This document shows, piece after piece, positions 8,063-16,076 of a stretch of 33,654 nucleotides of DNA. Each line of letters starts with the position of its first letter. The first letter of the stretch is position 1. Position numbers and translations under genes: made by a program. The notes below the pieces were generated by a model. That model ran no database searches. It saw nothing but the letters and a program-made list of their open reading frames with translations, and was not told where the DNA came from. This DNA comes from Acidovorax sp. (GTDB lineage Bacteria; Pseudomonadota; Gammaproteobacteria; Burkholderiales; Burkholderiaceae_C), in assembly GCF_022763525.1 (NCBI RefSeq), contig NZ_JALEGG010000120.1:1-33654 (forward strand), in the 5' to 3' direction.

Positions 8063-8217
8063 AGCCACAGAGACGGGCTTGAATCGACCGGCCTGCCCGG
8101 CCCCTTTTCTTGGCTGGGTTCCCGCCGCCGTCCTACAGCCTGCGGGGCCACAGCAAGCTACAACAGGTGATGGCAGTGTCACAGGCTGCCCGCTCGCGAT
8201 TTGTCCCCCGCTCTCCC

Positions 8218-9246
8218 ATGGCCAGCTCTACCTACTCTGCCTCCCCGCCTTCGTTCTCCACACTACGCACCGCTGCGCAAGCGGATGCTGCCGGAGCCCC
8301 CGTGGTGGTCCTAACCGGCGCCTCCAGCGGCATTGGCCACGCTACCGCGCTGGCTTTTGCGCGGCGGGGTGCTCGTCTGGTGCTGGCGGCGCGCAATGCC
8401 GACACACTGGCGCCGGTGGCCATGGCCTGCCGCGAGGCCGGCGCGACAGCGGCGCTGGGTGTACCCACCGATGTGACGGATGCCCAGGCCGTAGCCCGCC
8501 TCGCCGACACGGCGCTGCGCCACCACGGGCGCATCGACATTTGGGTGAACGGGGTGGGCGTGGGCGCGGTAGGCCGGTTTGACGAAACGCCCCTGGCCGC
8601 ACACAGGCGCGTGGTGGAGGCCAACCTGCTGGGCCACCTGCACGGCGCGCACGCAGCGCTGCAGCACTTTCGGGAGCGTGGGCAGGGCACGCTGATCAAC
8701 ATGATTTCGGTGGGCGGCTGGATTCCGTCGCCCTACGCTGCCGCGTACACGGCCAGCAAGTTCGGCCTGCGCGGATTGTCCGAGGCGCTGCGTGCCGAGG
8801 TGTCCGACTTGCCGCACGTGCATGTATGCGATGTGGCGCCCACGTTCGTGGATTCGCCCGGTCTCGCGCACGGAGCGAACTACACGGGGCGCAACCTGCA
8901 GCCGCGCATTCCGCTGCTCGACCCGCACCGCGTGGCCGAGGCCATCGTGGCATTGGCCGACCGCCCGCGCGCCGTGACCTGGATGGGCGCCGGCGCCACC
9001 CCCGGCCGCCTGGCCCATGCGCTGGCGCCCGAGCGCCTGGGTGCGGCCATGCGCTGGGTCACCGAGCGCGCCCTGCGCAGCGCGCGTCCCGTGCCGCAGA
9101 GCGATGGCAATCTTTTCGACCCTTCCCGCGGCACCAGCATCGAAGGCGGGCGGCGCCGTGCGCGGCGCCAGAGCGCGGGCCTGGCGGCAGCCCTGGGCGT
9201 GGCCGGGCTGGCACTGGGGGTGTGGGCCGCGCGCCGCCGACCGTAG
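8218..9246 (+). CDS. SDR-family oxidoreductase with C-terminal membrane anchor
   Basis: About 342 residues from the ATG at 8218; an ATG at 8170 would add 16. The SDR core is complete: TGASSGIG 33-40, Ser164, Tyr177 and Lys181 (YTASK). The usual NNAG is replaced by VNGVGVG at 110-116, as in some classical SDR subgroups. After the fold there is an Arg-rich linker (GRRRARRQ) and a single hydrophobic helix at about 319-337 ending in AARRR, a tail anchor to the inner membrane with the catalytic domain inside. The substrate is unknown; the anchor suggests a lipophilic one. It lies 155 bp after the other SDR and 13 bp before a small unknown gene. Confidence 0.88.
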   Translation: MASSTYSASPPSFSTLRTAAQADAAGAPVVVLTGASSGIGHATALAFARRGARLVLAARNADTLAPVAMACREAGATAALGVPTDVTDAQAVARLADTALRHHGRIDIWVNGVGVGAVGRFDETPLAAHRRVVEANLLGHLHGAHAALQHFRERGQGTLINMISVGGWIPSPYAAAYTASKFGLRGLSEALRAEVSDLPHVHVCDVAPTFVDSPGLAHGANYTGRNLQPRIPLLDPHRVAEAIVALADRPRAVTWMGAGATPGRLAHALAPERLGAAMRWVTERALRSARPVPQSDGNLFDPSRGTSIEGGRRRARRQSAGLAAALGVAGLALGVWAARRRP

Positions 9247-9259
9247 CAAGGAGCTTTTC

Positions 9260-9712
9260 GTGAACCGTTCTTCCGCATCACCCACTTCCATGTCCTCAGC
9301 CTCTTCGCCCGATGCATCACCTGCGTCCTCGGCAACCAAGGCCGAATCGGCTGCGGCCACGGGCGCGCCGCCGGGCGTGCCCTTTGTGCTGTATGCGCTC
9401 AAGGGCCGCGTGTACGCGAGCAATGTCAAGCAAAAGCTCGTGGACCTGGGCCGGCTGTCGCAAGACAGCGAAGGGGGTACCTATTCGTATCTGCTCGATG
9501 GGGACAAAGCCACCGGCAGCGGCTTTGCCGACGCGCAAGAGGCCCTGGCGCACATTGCGCAGACGACGACCTTCTTGTTCCTGGACGGCCAGTTCACCGC
9601 GCTGGAGGACCTGGGCGGCGCCGAGCGGCCGGACCTGGCCGATGCACCCCGGCTGGAAGTGACGCTGGATCCGCTGGGCCGCGGTGAGCGGGCCATTGAC
9701 CCACAGGTGTAG
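9260..9712 (+). CDS. Hypothetical protein, GTG start
   Basis: A 150-residue protein I do not recognise. It starts with GTG at 9260, supported by AAGGAG at 9248-9253. The first about 35 residues are Ser/Ala/Thr-rich and probably disordered. The rest (FVLYALKGRVYASNVKQKLVDLG ending at 62, then a segment with ALAHIAQTTTFLFLDG) looks like a compact alpha/beta domain. It has no signal peptide or membrane segment. With a 13-bp gap it is probably co-transcribed with the membrane-tailed SDR. Confidence 0.75.
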   Translation: MNRSSASPTSMSSASSPDASPASSATKAESAAATGAPPGVPFVLYALKGRVYASNVKQKLVDLGRLSQDSEGGTYSYLLDGDKATGSGFADAQEALAHIAQTTTFLFLDGQFTALEDLGGAERPDLADAPRLEVTLDPLGRGERAIDPQV

Positions 9713-9742
9713 GAACCCAGGCGGACACGCCCCAGCAGCCGA

Positions 9743-10282
9743 TCACACCGGCCGCGAAAACTCCATCACCCAATTCATCTCCCAGGTGCGGCCTCCGTCG
9801 GCCGAGAACGACTGCTGCCAGCGCGGCGTGCCGGTGTGCATGCGTGACCATTCGAACTGCACCTGGATGGGCCGGCCGTCCAGCACATCCTGGCCGTTGA
9901 AGAGGCCCTTGCCGTCCACAAAGCCGCCCACCACGGGCGGATGCAGCAGGCCGGTGGCGGCATCCACGCCACCGGTGGCGTTGTCCAGCCAGTAGATGCT
10001 CCACTGCCGCGAGACCGGGCTGAACACGCGCAGCGACATGCCCACGTAACCCGGCTTCCACGCGGCAGGCACGAAGTCGTCGTAGTTGCCAATGCCACCG
10101 GGTAACAGCCGCGCGTGGCCCGTGGCGTCGAAAGTCTCCCACTCGGTGCAGCCGGCCAGGCGCCGCACCAGCCGGGTGTTGCGGATGGCCCAGGGGCCCA
10201 GAAGGAAGTCGAAGTCGCGGGCGCCCGCGCAGCGGGTGTCGCACGGATCGGCGGAAGGGGTAGGGGTGGCGGCAGAGGTCAT
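9743..10282 (-). CDS. DUF1579-like (calycin/lipocalin-like) protein
   Basis: A 179-residue protein with the DUF1579-type pattern of a small beta barrel: FDFLLGPWAIRNTRLV at the first strand, AGCTEWETFDATGHARLLPGGIG, then repeated beta strands (LRVFSPVSRQWSIYWLDN, FEWSRMHTGTPRWQQSFS) and a closing WEMNWVMEFSR. No signal peptide is visible. The family probably binds small hydrophobic molecules; no reaction is established. It lies 39 bp downstream of a GST gene on the same strand, so it likely forms the third gene of the NIPSNAP-GST operon. Confidence 0.78.
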   Translation of the reverse strand: MTSAATPTPSADPCDTRCAGARDFDFLLGPWAIRNTRLVRRLAGCTEWETFDATGHARLLPGGIGNYDDFVPAAWKPGYVGMSLRVFSPVSRQWSIYWLDNATGGVDAATGLLHPPVVGGFVDGKGLFNGQDVLDGRPIQVQFEWSRMHTGTPRWQQSFSADGGRTWEMNWVMEFSRPV

Positions 10283-10321
10283 GGTGATGGCGTTGAGGGT
10301 GGAAGAAACGGGGTGTGAAGG

Positions 10322-10999
10322 TCAAAGTGCCTCGTCGGGATGCGTCCAGCCCGGCAGGGCACGCAGGGCGTTCAGCCAGCGCGCGACCTCCTGGTAAGCA
10401 GTGGGCGCAAAGCCGGCCTGGTCAAGCCAGAAGAGATAAGCCGAGCACGCCAGGTCGGCGACGGTCGGCCCGGAGGGCACCAGGAATTCGTTGCGCGCCA
10501 ACGTGGCATCCAGCGTCTGCAGGTCCGCCTCGGCACGGTCCCGCAAGTAAGCCATCACCTGCGCTGGCTGAGGTGCCCAGCGCCGCGCAAAGCGCAGGTT
10601 GGGCACGCTGAAGCCAATGCGGTTGGCCTCCCAGAACAGCCATTGCACGATGGCGCCGTGTTCCCCCGGGAGCCCGCCGAAAGCGCCCGTGCGCAGTGCC
10701 AGGTGCAGCAGGATGGCGTCGGACTGGCACCAAGCCACGTCCCCCTCCACGAGCACGGGCACCTCGCCATACCGGCTGGCCGCCACGAAAGCGGCGGGAC
10801 GGTCGGCCCGGGGTACGTCGAGCGCAATGCGCTGGTAGCGGTGCGGCGTGCGCGTGAGCAAGAGCAGCAGGCGGACCTTGTACGAATGGCCCGAGTCCAC
10901 GGCGCCATACAGCAGCAGCGGCGACACGGGCGTTTCCAGCCGCGGGGCCGGCAGCCCAGGCGGGTCGTTGGGCGAGGTCATGTGCGGCTTATCAGCCAT
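10322..10999 (-). CDS. Glutathione S-transferase family protein
   Basis: A 225-residue GST. The N-terminal thioredoxin-like domain begins LLLYGAVDSGHSYKVRLLL and includes the cis-proline segment RYGEVPVLVEGD; QSDAILLHL is the family's glutathione-binding loop (usually ES-x-AI). The C-terminal helical domain carries FLVPSGPTVADLACSAYLFW, matching the N-capping box. The ATG at 10999 overlaps the stop of the upstream NIPSNAP gene by eight bases (ATGGCTGA), which supports it and indicates translational coupling. The likely role is glutathione conjugation or detoxification; the substrate is unknown. Confidence 0.88.
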   Translation of the reverse strand: MADKPHMTSPNDPPGLPAPRLETPVSPLLLYGAVDSGHSYKVRLLLLLTRTPHRYQRIALDVPRADRPAAFVAASRYGEVPVLVEGDVAWCQSDAILLHLALRTGAFGGLPGEHGAIVQWLFWEANRIGFSVPNLRFARRWAPQPAQVMAYLRDRAEADLQTLDATLARNEFLVPSGPTVADLACSAYLFWLDQAGFAPTAYQEVARWLNALRALPGWTHPDEAL

Positions 11000-11744
11000 G
11001 GAGGGCCGAGCGGGCGGTGGGCTGCAGGCGCAGGATTTCGGGCTCGCGGGCCAGCGCCTCGGCAAGGGCCGGCGCAGCGCCGCACAACCCGGCAGCGCTG
11101 GCCGCCAGGGCCTCCAACGGGACCTCCTCGCCATACAGTGCCAGGGCCAGCAGCACGTGCTCGCCTTCGCGCACCGGCAGGCGCACAAAAGTATTGGCGC
11201 TGGCCTCGGTGCACAGCCAGCCCACACGGTGGGCGCCGCCACGCTGCAGCGCGGCGGTCAGGTGGTCGCGGCAGAAGTCCATGAGCGCGGACGGGGCCGG
11301 CTCGCGCAGGTGGAATACGGTGGCGGCCAGCATGCCGGGGGCCGGCCCGGTGGCACCCGAAGCGGGGCGTGGATGCTGGGGCAGCGCAGCGGTCGCACCG
11401 GGCCATGCCGGACGCAGCAGCAGCACGTTGTCCGAATCGATCATCGTGGCGTTGGCCGCGTTGCGGTGCGCGGCCCAGGTGGGTCCGCCATAGAAGCCGT
11501 CCAGCGCGCGGTGGCGAGCGGGCATGTCGGCGAAGCCGCGCAGCCACACGAAGAAATCGGGACGATCGAGGTCGCGGAACTGCCCCAGCACGCGCATGCC
11601 GTGCGCCTCCTGGGTTTCCACGAACTCACGGTCGAACAGGTCGATCAGCACCTCCCGCTGGTGCGGGTGCAGCGTGTACTGGCGCAGTTCGACCACGGCG
11701 CAGTCTTCGCATGGTGGCGATGCCAAGGCAGAGGGTTCTTGCAT
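10992..11744 (-). CDS. NIPSNAP-family protein
   Basis: A 250-residue protein from the ATG at 11744. Two dimeric alpha/beta barrel (ferredoxin-like) domains of NIPSNAP type are present: the first starts VVELRQYTLHPHQREVLIDL and contains GQFRDLDRPDFFVWLRGF, the second starts LAATVFHLREPAPSALMDF. Family members bind small hydrophobic ligands or act as non-enzymatic partners; the function is not known in bacteria. The Cys-rich start (PPCEDC) is unusual. Its gene is first in an operon with GST, and the palindrome at 11799-11825 lies in its promoter region, which it shares with the divergent WYL regulator. Confidence 0.85.
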   Translation of the reverse strand: MQEPSALASPPCEDCAVVELRQYTLHPHQREVLIDLFDREFVETQEAHGMRVLGQFRDLDRPDFFVWLRGFADMPARHRALDGFYGGPTWAAHRNAANATMIDSDNVLLLRPAWPGATAALPQHPRPASGATGPAPGMLAATVFHLREPAPSALMDFCRDHLTAALQRGGAHRVGWLCTEASANTFVRLPVREGEHVLLALALYGEEVPLEALAASAAGLCGAAPALAEALAREPEILRLQPTARSALHG

Positions 11745-11798
11745 GGGATTTCTCAAGTGGGACACGGAAAACACCGTCATGCCCGCAGTCTGCGCTGC

Positions 11799-11825
11799 AA
11801 TACCTGCCAAGGCATGGCAGGTATT
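11799..11825. promoter_or_regulatory. Perfect palindromic operator candidate (WYL regulator/NIPSNAP operon)
   Basis: AATACCTGCCA, spacer AGGCA, TGGCAGGTATT: 11-bp perfect arms. It lies 55 bp from both divergent starts (11744 minus, 11881 plus). A dimeric DeoR/YafY-type regulator would bind such a site, so it is the obvious operator for this gene pair. Confidence 0.75.
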
Positions 11826-11880
11826 TGGAGTATCTTTTGCCATCGCCTCCGTGCGCCCCCCCAAACCACCCGCCGCCACC

Positions 11881-12876
11881 ATGCGCGCCAGCCGCCTGCT
11901 TTCGCTCCAGATGCTGCTCGAGACCCGGGGCCGGATGAGCGCGCAAGCGCTGGCCGATGCCCTGGAAGTCTCGGTGCGCACGCTCTACCGCGACGTGGAC
12001 CAGCTCAGCGCCGCCGGCGTTCCCATCTATGCCGAGCGCGGCCGCCACGGCGGTTTTGCGCTGCTGCCCGGCTGGAAGACCACGCTCACCGGCCTCACCC
12101 CCTCGGAGGCCCAGGCCGTGTTCCTGAGCGGCCTGCCCGGCCCCGCGCAGGACCTGGGCCTGGGCGGCGACGTGGAGGGTGCGCGCCTGAAACTGCTGGC
12201 TGCGCTGCCCGCAGCGTGGCGCGAGGATGCCCAGCGCGTGAGCGCGCGCCTGCACCTGGACCCGGTGGACTGGTACCGCGAAAGCGAGCCCACGCCCCAT
12301 CTGGCCACCGTGGCGGCCGCCGTGTGGAGCGGCCACCAGATCCGCATGCGCTACGAGAGCTGGAAAGACACCGTGGAGCGCACGGTGAGCCCGCTGGGCC
12401 TGGTGCTCAAGGCGGGGGTCTGGTACCTGGTGGCGGCGCCCGCTGAAGTGGCGAGTGGCGCAGGGCGCGAAGCGCGCACCTACCGGGTGTCGAACATCCT
12501 TGCAGCCGCGCCGCTGGCCACGCCGGTGCGCCGCCCCGCGCGGTTTGACTTGGCCGGTTATTGGGCGCAGTCGATTCAGCGCTTTGAATCTGGGATCTAC
12601 ACCGGCGAGGCCGCGTTGCTGGCCACGCCCGCAGGGCTTCAGGGCCTGCGGGCGCTCAGCAGTGCCGTGGGGCGCGCGGTGGCTGCCGCCCCGCCATCGC
12701 GCCGCAAGGACGGGCGCGTGCCCGTCACCATTCCCATCGAATCGGTGGAACATGCTTGCGGGCAACTCATGCGGCTGTCTCCCCAGGTGGAGGTGCTGCG
12801 GCCTGTCGCGTTGCGCCGCGCGCTGGTGGAGCGCATGCGGGCCACGGCACGCTTGTACGGTTTGACCTATCCCTGA
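11881..12876 (+). CDS. YafY-like HTH/WYL-domain transcriptional regulator
   Basis: A 331-residue regulator. The N-terminal DeoR-like winged helix is LLSLQMLLETRGRMSAQALA through SVRTLYRDVDQLSAAGVPIYAERGRHGGFALL, the signature of the YafY family. The middle and C-terminal parts form a WYL domain (IRMRYESWKDTVERTVSPLGLVL and GVWYLVAAP) followed by the WCX region to the end. WYL domains sense nucleotides or small ligands. An in-frame GTG at 11851 could extend it by 10 residues. It is divergent from NIPSNAP-GST-DUF1579-like with a perfect palindrome between, so it probably represses that operon. Confidence 0.93.
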   Translation: MRASRLLSLQMLLETRGRMSAQALADALEVSVRTLYRDVDQLSAAGVPIYAERGRHGGFALLPGWKTTLTGLTPSEAQAVFLSGLPGPAQDLGLGGDVEGARLKLLAALPAAWREDAQRVSARLHLDPVDWYRESEPTPHLATVAAAVWSGHQIRMRYESWKDTVERTVSPLGLVLKAGVWYLVAAPAEVASGAGREARTYRVSNILAAAPLATPVRRPARFDLAGYWAQSIQRFESGIYTGEAALLATPAGLQGLRALSSAVGRAVAAAPPSRRKDGRVPVTIPIESVEHACGQLMRLSPQVEVLRPVALRRALVERMRATARLYGLTYP

Positions 12877-12895
12877 AGGGAACACCGCCGCTTCC

Positions 12896-12949
12896 ATTTT
12901 CATAGCTGGTAGCGCTTTGTGGACCAGCGCTGGCGGCCAATATGACCTG
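12896..12949 (+). repeat. Palindromic intergenic repeat, copy B
   Basis: TTTTCATAGCT, GTAGCGCT, short loop, AGCGCTGG, GGCC, then TATGAC. It begins about 20 bases after the WYL gene stop codon and about 190 bases before the di-iron/GNAT gene. It has the same order as copy A. Confidence 0.75.
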
Positions 12950-13084
12950 AAAGCGCCCCCCGGAGGTCTCCCGACGCTGTGCGTCATCCGCGCGCCACAC
13001 GGCCCGCGTTCTTCGGTGATGGTGTCACATTCGCGACACGCAACCCCCCTACCTTCGGCAGCCTTTGATCAATGGCCTGCGGTG

Positions 13085-14542
13085 ATGCAAACAGTGGTGG
13101 TGGCGCCGGGGGAACCTGAGCGGTTTTGGAACCGGACCCCTTTTCGTTCGTATTTGTTCAATGCGTTTTCGTTGCTGCTGCCCTCCGGGGAGCAGTTTGT
13201 GATCCGGGCGATGGAAGGCGCCGCCGCGCACTTGCCCGAAGGGGCGCCTTTGAAGGCGGAGGTGGCGCAGTTCGTGCGAGAGGAACGAGCCCACCAGCGT
13301 GCGCATCGCTTGTACAACGCGCAGTTGGCCCGCCAGGGCTACAACGCCGTGGCTTTGGAGGCTCGCATGGAAGGCGCCGTGCAAGGCCTGGAGCAGGCGC
13401 TGGACTGGAGGGAGCGGCTGGCCTTGGCGGCGGCGCTGGAATATCTGACAGCGCTGGTCTCCCGCCAGGCGCTGCGGGGCGGGGGCTGGCTGGTTCACGA
13501 CGCGTCCCGTCAGTCCAACCTGTGGCGTTGGCATTGCGAGGAAGAGGTGGCGCACCACGGCGTGGCGTTGCGCCTGCTCCGTGAGGTGGGGCAGGTGAGC
13601 TACGGGCGCCGGCTGGGGCTGTATGTGCTGGCGTCCCTGATCCTGCTGAGGGATGTGGCGTGCCACACCTGGGACTTTTTCCGGACCGACCGCGCGCAGG
13701 GTCGGCTGGGCTGGCTCGCAGGGGTACGGTCCGTGGCGGACTTCGGGCTTCGGCACGGCGCGGGCCTGGCCCGCATGGCCGTGGGGTGGCTGGGCTATGG
13801 CTTGCCCCTGGGCCGCCTGGCACCGCCAGCGCATGCGGACCTGCGGGCAGATGTGGCTGGCATCCAGGTACGCCTGCTGCAGGCCCAGGACATTCCCCGC
13901 TTGCTGGTGCTGGAGCACAAGAAGTGGAACGACGGCCAGGCCGCCAGCGCCGAGGCCATGGCGCAGCGCATGGCGGCCCACCCCCGGTTGTGCATGGGAG
14001 CGTTCTGCCCCGACACCGGCGAGGCACTGGCTTCGCTGTTCCTCAAGCCCATTTCCGAGGAGCAGCTGCAGCGCGCCCGCACCTGGGCCGATTGCGCGGA
14101 GATTGGCGGCCAGGGCGGCTCGCAACCCAGCCGCGACCTGTTCGGCATCAGCCTGAGCAGTATCAGCCCGCAGGGGGTGGAGGCGATCTTTGCGTTTTTC
14201 TTTCCGCGCGCGCTGAAGGCCGGATGGCGCCAGGTCTACCTGGGCTCGCCGGTGCCGGGCCTCGCCCGCTGGCGCCAGATGGAACCGCACGCGCCCGTGG
14301 AGTCGTACGTCTACGCCACGCACCGCGGTGCGCCGCTGGACCCGCAGCTGCGCTACTACTGGAAAAAGGGCTTCAAGACCATCGTGGCCTGCAGGGCGGA
14401 CTACTTTCCCCACCCCGAATCGCTGGACTACGGGGTGGTGTTGCGAGGACGCATTCCGTTGTCGTCCCTGGCGCCGCTGTGGCGCCACATGCCCTTGCCC
14501 TGGTTGCGGGGCATGGAGCGATGCCTGGCCAGGATGCTGTGA
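13085..14542 (+). CDS. Di-iron (PF10118-like) domain fused to a GNAT acetyltransferase domain
   Basis: A 485-residue two-domain protein. Residues about 10-200 match the predicted metal-dependent hydrolase family PF10118 and show a full four-helix ferritin-like ligand set: E36, E67xxH70, E119, E154xxH157. That set usually carries two iron atoms and is shared with oxidases and N-oxygenases, so the name hydrolase may mislead. Residues about 258-455 are a GNAT-type acyltransferase (IQVRLLQAQDIPRLLVLEHKKW, FFFPRALKAGWRQVYLGSP, YYWKKGFKTIVACRADYFPHP). The stop overlaps the start of the next gene by one base (TGATG), so they are coupled. The start could also be 13019. Substrate unknown; activity of either domain is inferred. 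Confidence 0.8.
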   Translation: MQTVVVAPGEPERFWNRTPFRSYLFNAFSLLLPSGEQFVIRAMEGAAAHLPEGAPLKAEVAQFVREERAHQRAHRLYNAQLARQGYNAVALEARMEGAVQGLEQALDWRERLALAAALEYLTALVSRQALRGGGWLVHDASRQSNLWRWHCEEEVAHHGVALRLLREVGQVSYGRRLGLYVLASLILLRDVACHTWDFFRTDRAQGRLGWLAGVRSVADFGLRHGAGLARMAVGWLGYGLPLGRLAPPAHADLRADVAGIQVRLLQAQDIPRLLVLEHKKWNDGQAASAEAMAQRMAAHPRLCMGAFCPDTGEALASLFLKPISEEQLQRARTWADCAEIGGQGGSQPSRDLFGISLSSISPQGVEAIFAFFFPRALKAGWRQVYLGSPVPGLARWRQMEPHAPVESYVYATHRGAPLDPQLRYYWKKGFKTIVACRADYFPHPESLDYGVVLRGRIPLSSLAPLWRHMPLPWLRGMERCLARML

Positions 14543-15363
14543 TGGCCTGCCCGGCAGGCCCGTGGGAGCCGTTGGCGGTGCAGACGGGCTCCGTGATCGA
14601 CGCCCTCCGACGCGGGGAGCCCTGTGTGTTTCGTCAACGCGCCGCCCATTGGCCGGCGGTGGCGCAATGGTCGTGGGAGCGGCTGGAGGCGCTGGCCCCC
14701 GATCTTCCCGTGCGGCTGGTGCAAGGCAACCGCGAGTTGGATGCCACCGTGTTTCAGGCTTCCACCCTGGGGGCTTATCTGCGGTCCTTGCACGGGCCCG
14801 CCACCCCGGGCGCGGCACCGCTGTACCTCAAGGAATTCGACCTGCTGGGCACCTTTGCCGCGCTGCGCGCCGATGTGCGCCCGCAAGAGCTGTTTCCGCC
14901 CGGCGCGCTGCACGATGCCCAGACCTGGATCGGCCCTGCAGGGGCGCGAACGGGCCTGCACCACGACTACCTCGACAACCTCGCCGTGCAGCTGGTGGGG
15001 CGTAAGCGCTTTTATCTGCTGCGCCCCGGAGTGGTGGAGCGGCTGGGCGCGGTTGCCGCCAAGCATGACCGCTGGGCCGCCTTGGCGTCGCTGAATGCGG
15101 ATGCCGTGGCGGAACGCGGGGTGGCTGTAGGCGATGCCTGGATGGTGGATCTGGAGCCGGGGGATGTGATCTATGTGCCCGCGCGCTGGTGGCATGAGGT
15201 GGCGAACCACACCTCCAGCGTGCTGCTGAGTGGCTTTTTCGGCCCGCGCACGGTGGTGTACGCGCAATGGGCGTGGCGCCAGGCCGTGCACGGGGCGCAC
15301 CTAGCGGGCCTGTGGCGGCGCGGCGATTGCACCTGCCATCCGAAGCGGGTTAACGCCTGCTGA
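14542..15363 (+). CDS. JmjC/cupin-type Fe(II)/2-oxoglutarate oxygenase (Cupin_8 family)
   Basis: A 273-residue protein. The iron facial triad is visible: H140-x-D142 (TGLHHDYLDN) and H218 (ARWWHEVANH). K155 in GRKRFYLL is placed to bind 2-oxoglutarate. The start segment GEPCVFRQRAAHWPAVAQW is the family's typical N-terminal entry (placing a guest residue at the active site). Members hydroxylate proteins, peptides or small molecules. The C-terminus ends with a small Cys cluster (CTCHP...NAC). The ATG at 14542 overlaps the upstream TGA, with CAGGA eight bases before it; ATG 14521 is the alternative. It converges on the TetR gene. Confidence 0.87.
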   Translation: MACPAGPWEPLAVQTGSVIDALRRGEPCVFRQRAAHWPAVAQWSWERLEALAPDLPVRLVQGNRELDATVFQASTLGAYLRSLHGPATPGAAPLYLKEFDLLGTFAALRADVRPQELFPPGALHDAQTWIGPAGARTGLHHDYLDNLAVQLVGRKRFYLLRPGVVERLGAVAAKHDRWAALASLNADAVAERGVAVGDAWMVDLEPGDVIYVPARWWHEVANHTSSVLLSGFFGPRTVVYAQWAWRQAVHGAHLAGLWRRGDCTCHPKRVNAC

Positions 15364-15392
15364 CGATCACCTGGGGATCGTGAACAGGCTCT
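15364..15392 (-). terminator. Conserved 3'-UTR hairpin element, copy 2
   Basis: Right after the TetR stop codon, on the minus strand, the sequence is GAGCCTGTTCACGA then CGATC, a 7-base loop and GATCG. The 15-mer at 15378-15392 is the exact reverse complement of 5945-5959. The stem differs from copy 1 in one base pair, with both sides changed. Confidence 0.55.
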
Positions 15393-16063
15393 TAGATCCC
15401 CCGCTCCACCATGTCCAGCAGCCGCTGGCCCAGCGCATCCAGCATCGCCGCTGGCGTGCCGCGCAGCGGGCCGTCGATGGCCAGCAGCGCCATGCCGTGC
15501 ACGGTCGACCAGGCCAGGTACTCCGCACCCATGCGGCGCTCTGCGGGCAGGGCGCCGGCGGCCACCAGATCATCCAGCGCCACGCTCAGGTGCTCAAAAG
15601 GGTTGAGCCCCGTGGCCCCGCCCATGGCGGGGTCGGGGTTCTGCTGCACCGCAAAGCGGCCGCCAAAGGCGGTGCGGAACAGCCCCGTTTCGGCCTGCGC
15701 AAACCGCAGGTAGCCCGCGCCCACGGCGCGCACCTTGGCGTGGGCCTGCTGCGCGGCGGTGCCGGTGGCGGGCACCTGGGCCAGCTCGGCCTCCATGAAG
15801 TGGGCGGCGGCAGCCACGGCAGCGGCGCGCACGGCACCCAGCAGATCGTCCCGGTTGGCGAAGTGGCGGTAGGCCGCGTTGGGCGCCACGCCCGCGCGGC
15901 GCGTGGCCTCGCGCAGCACCACGGCGTCGGGGCCGCCCTGGCGCGCCAGTTCGATACCGGCGTCCAGCAAGGCACGGCGCAGGTCGCCGTGGCGGTAGGT
16001 GCTGCGCGCAGCCGTGGGGACGGGGGACGGCGGCGGGGGCGTGTTGCGGGTCGTTACGCTCAT
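15392..16063 (-). CDS. TetR-family transcriptional regulator
   Basis: A 223-residue regulator. The N-terminal helix-turn-helix is typical: RRALLDAGIELARQGGPDAV, then RAGVAPNAAYRHFANRDDLL. The C-terminal part (about 90-220) is the ligand-binding region, resembling the TetR_C_33-like group. Start 16063 is preferred over 16090: the -10-like GATAAT (minus strand, 16093-16088) would start transcription near 16080, downstream of the earlier ATG. It is divergent from the VOC-GST-DUF1579 operon, and the two TGGAC-N3-GTYCA palindromes lie between them, so it probably represses that operon and itself. Confidence 0.92.
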   Translation of the reverse strand: MSVTTRNTPPPPSPVPTAARSTYRHGDLRRALLDAGIELARQGGPDAVVLREATRRAGVAPNAAYRHFANRDDLLGAVRAAAVAAAAHFMEAELAQVPATGTAAQQAHAKVRAVGAGYLRFAQAETGLFRTAFGGRFAVQQNPDPAMGGATGLNPFEHLSVALDDLVAAGALPAERRMGAEYLAWSTVHGMALLAIDGPLRGTPAAMLDALGQRLLDMVERGI

Positions 16064-16076
16064 TTTTTTGGGGATG

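Noticed and set aside
13049-14818. 589-codon open frame on the minus strand opposite the di-iron/GNAT gene
   Set aside because: It is the shadow of a recognised gene in GC-rich DNA; the translation is rich in Arg/Pro/Gln/His and shows no domain.
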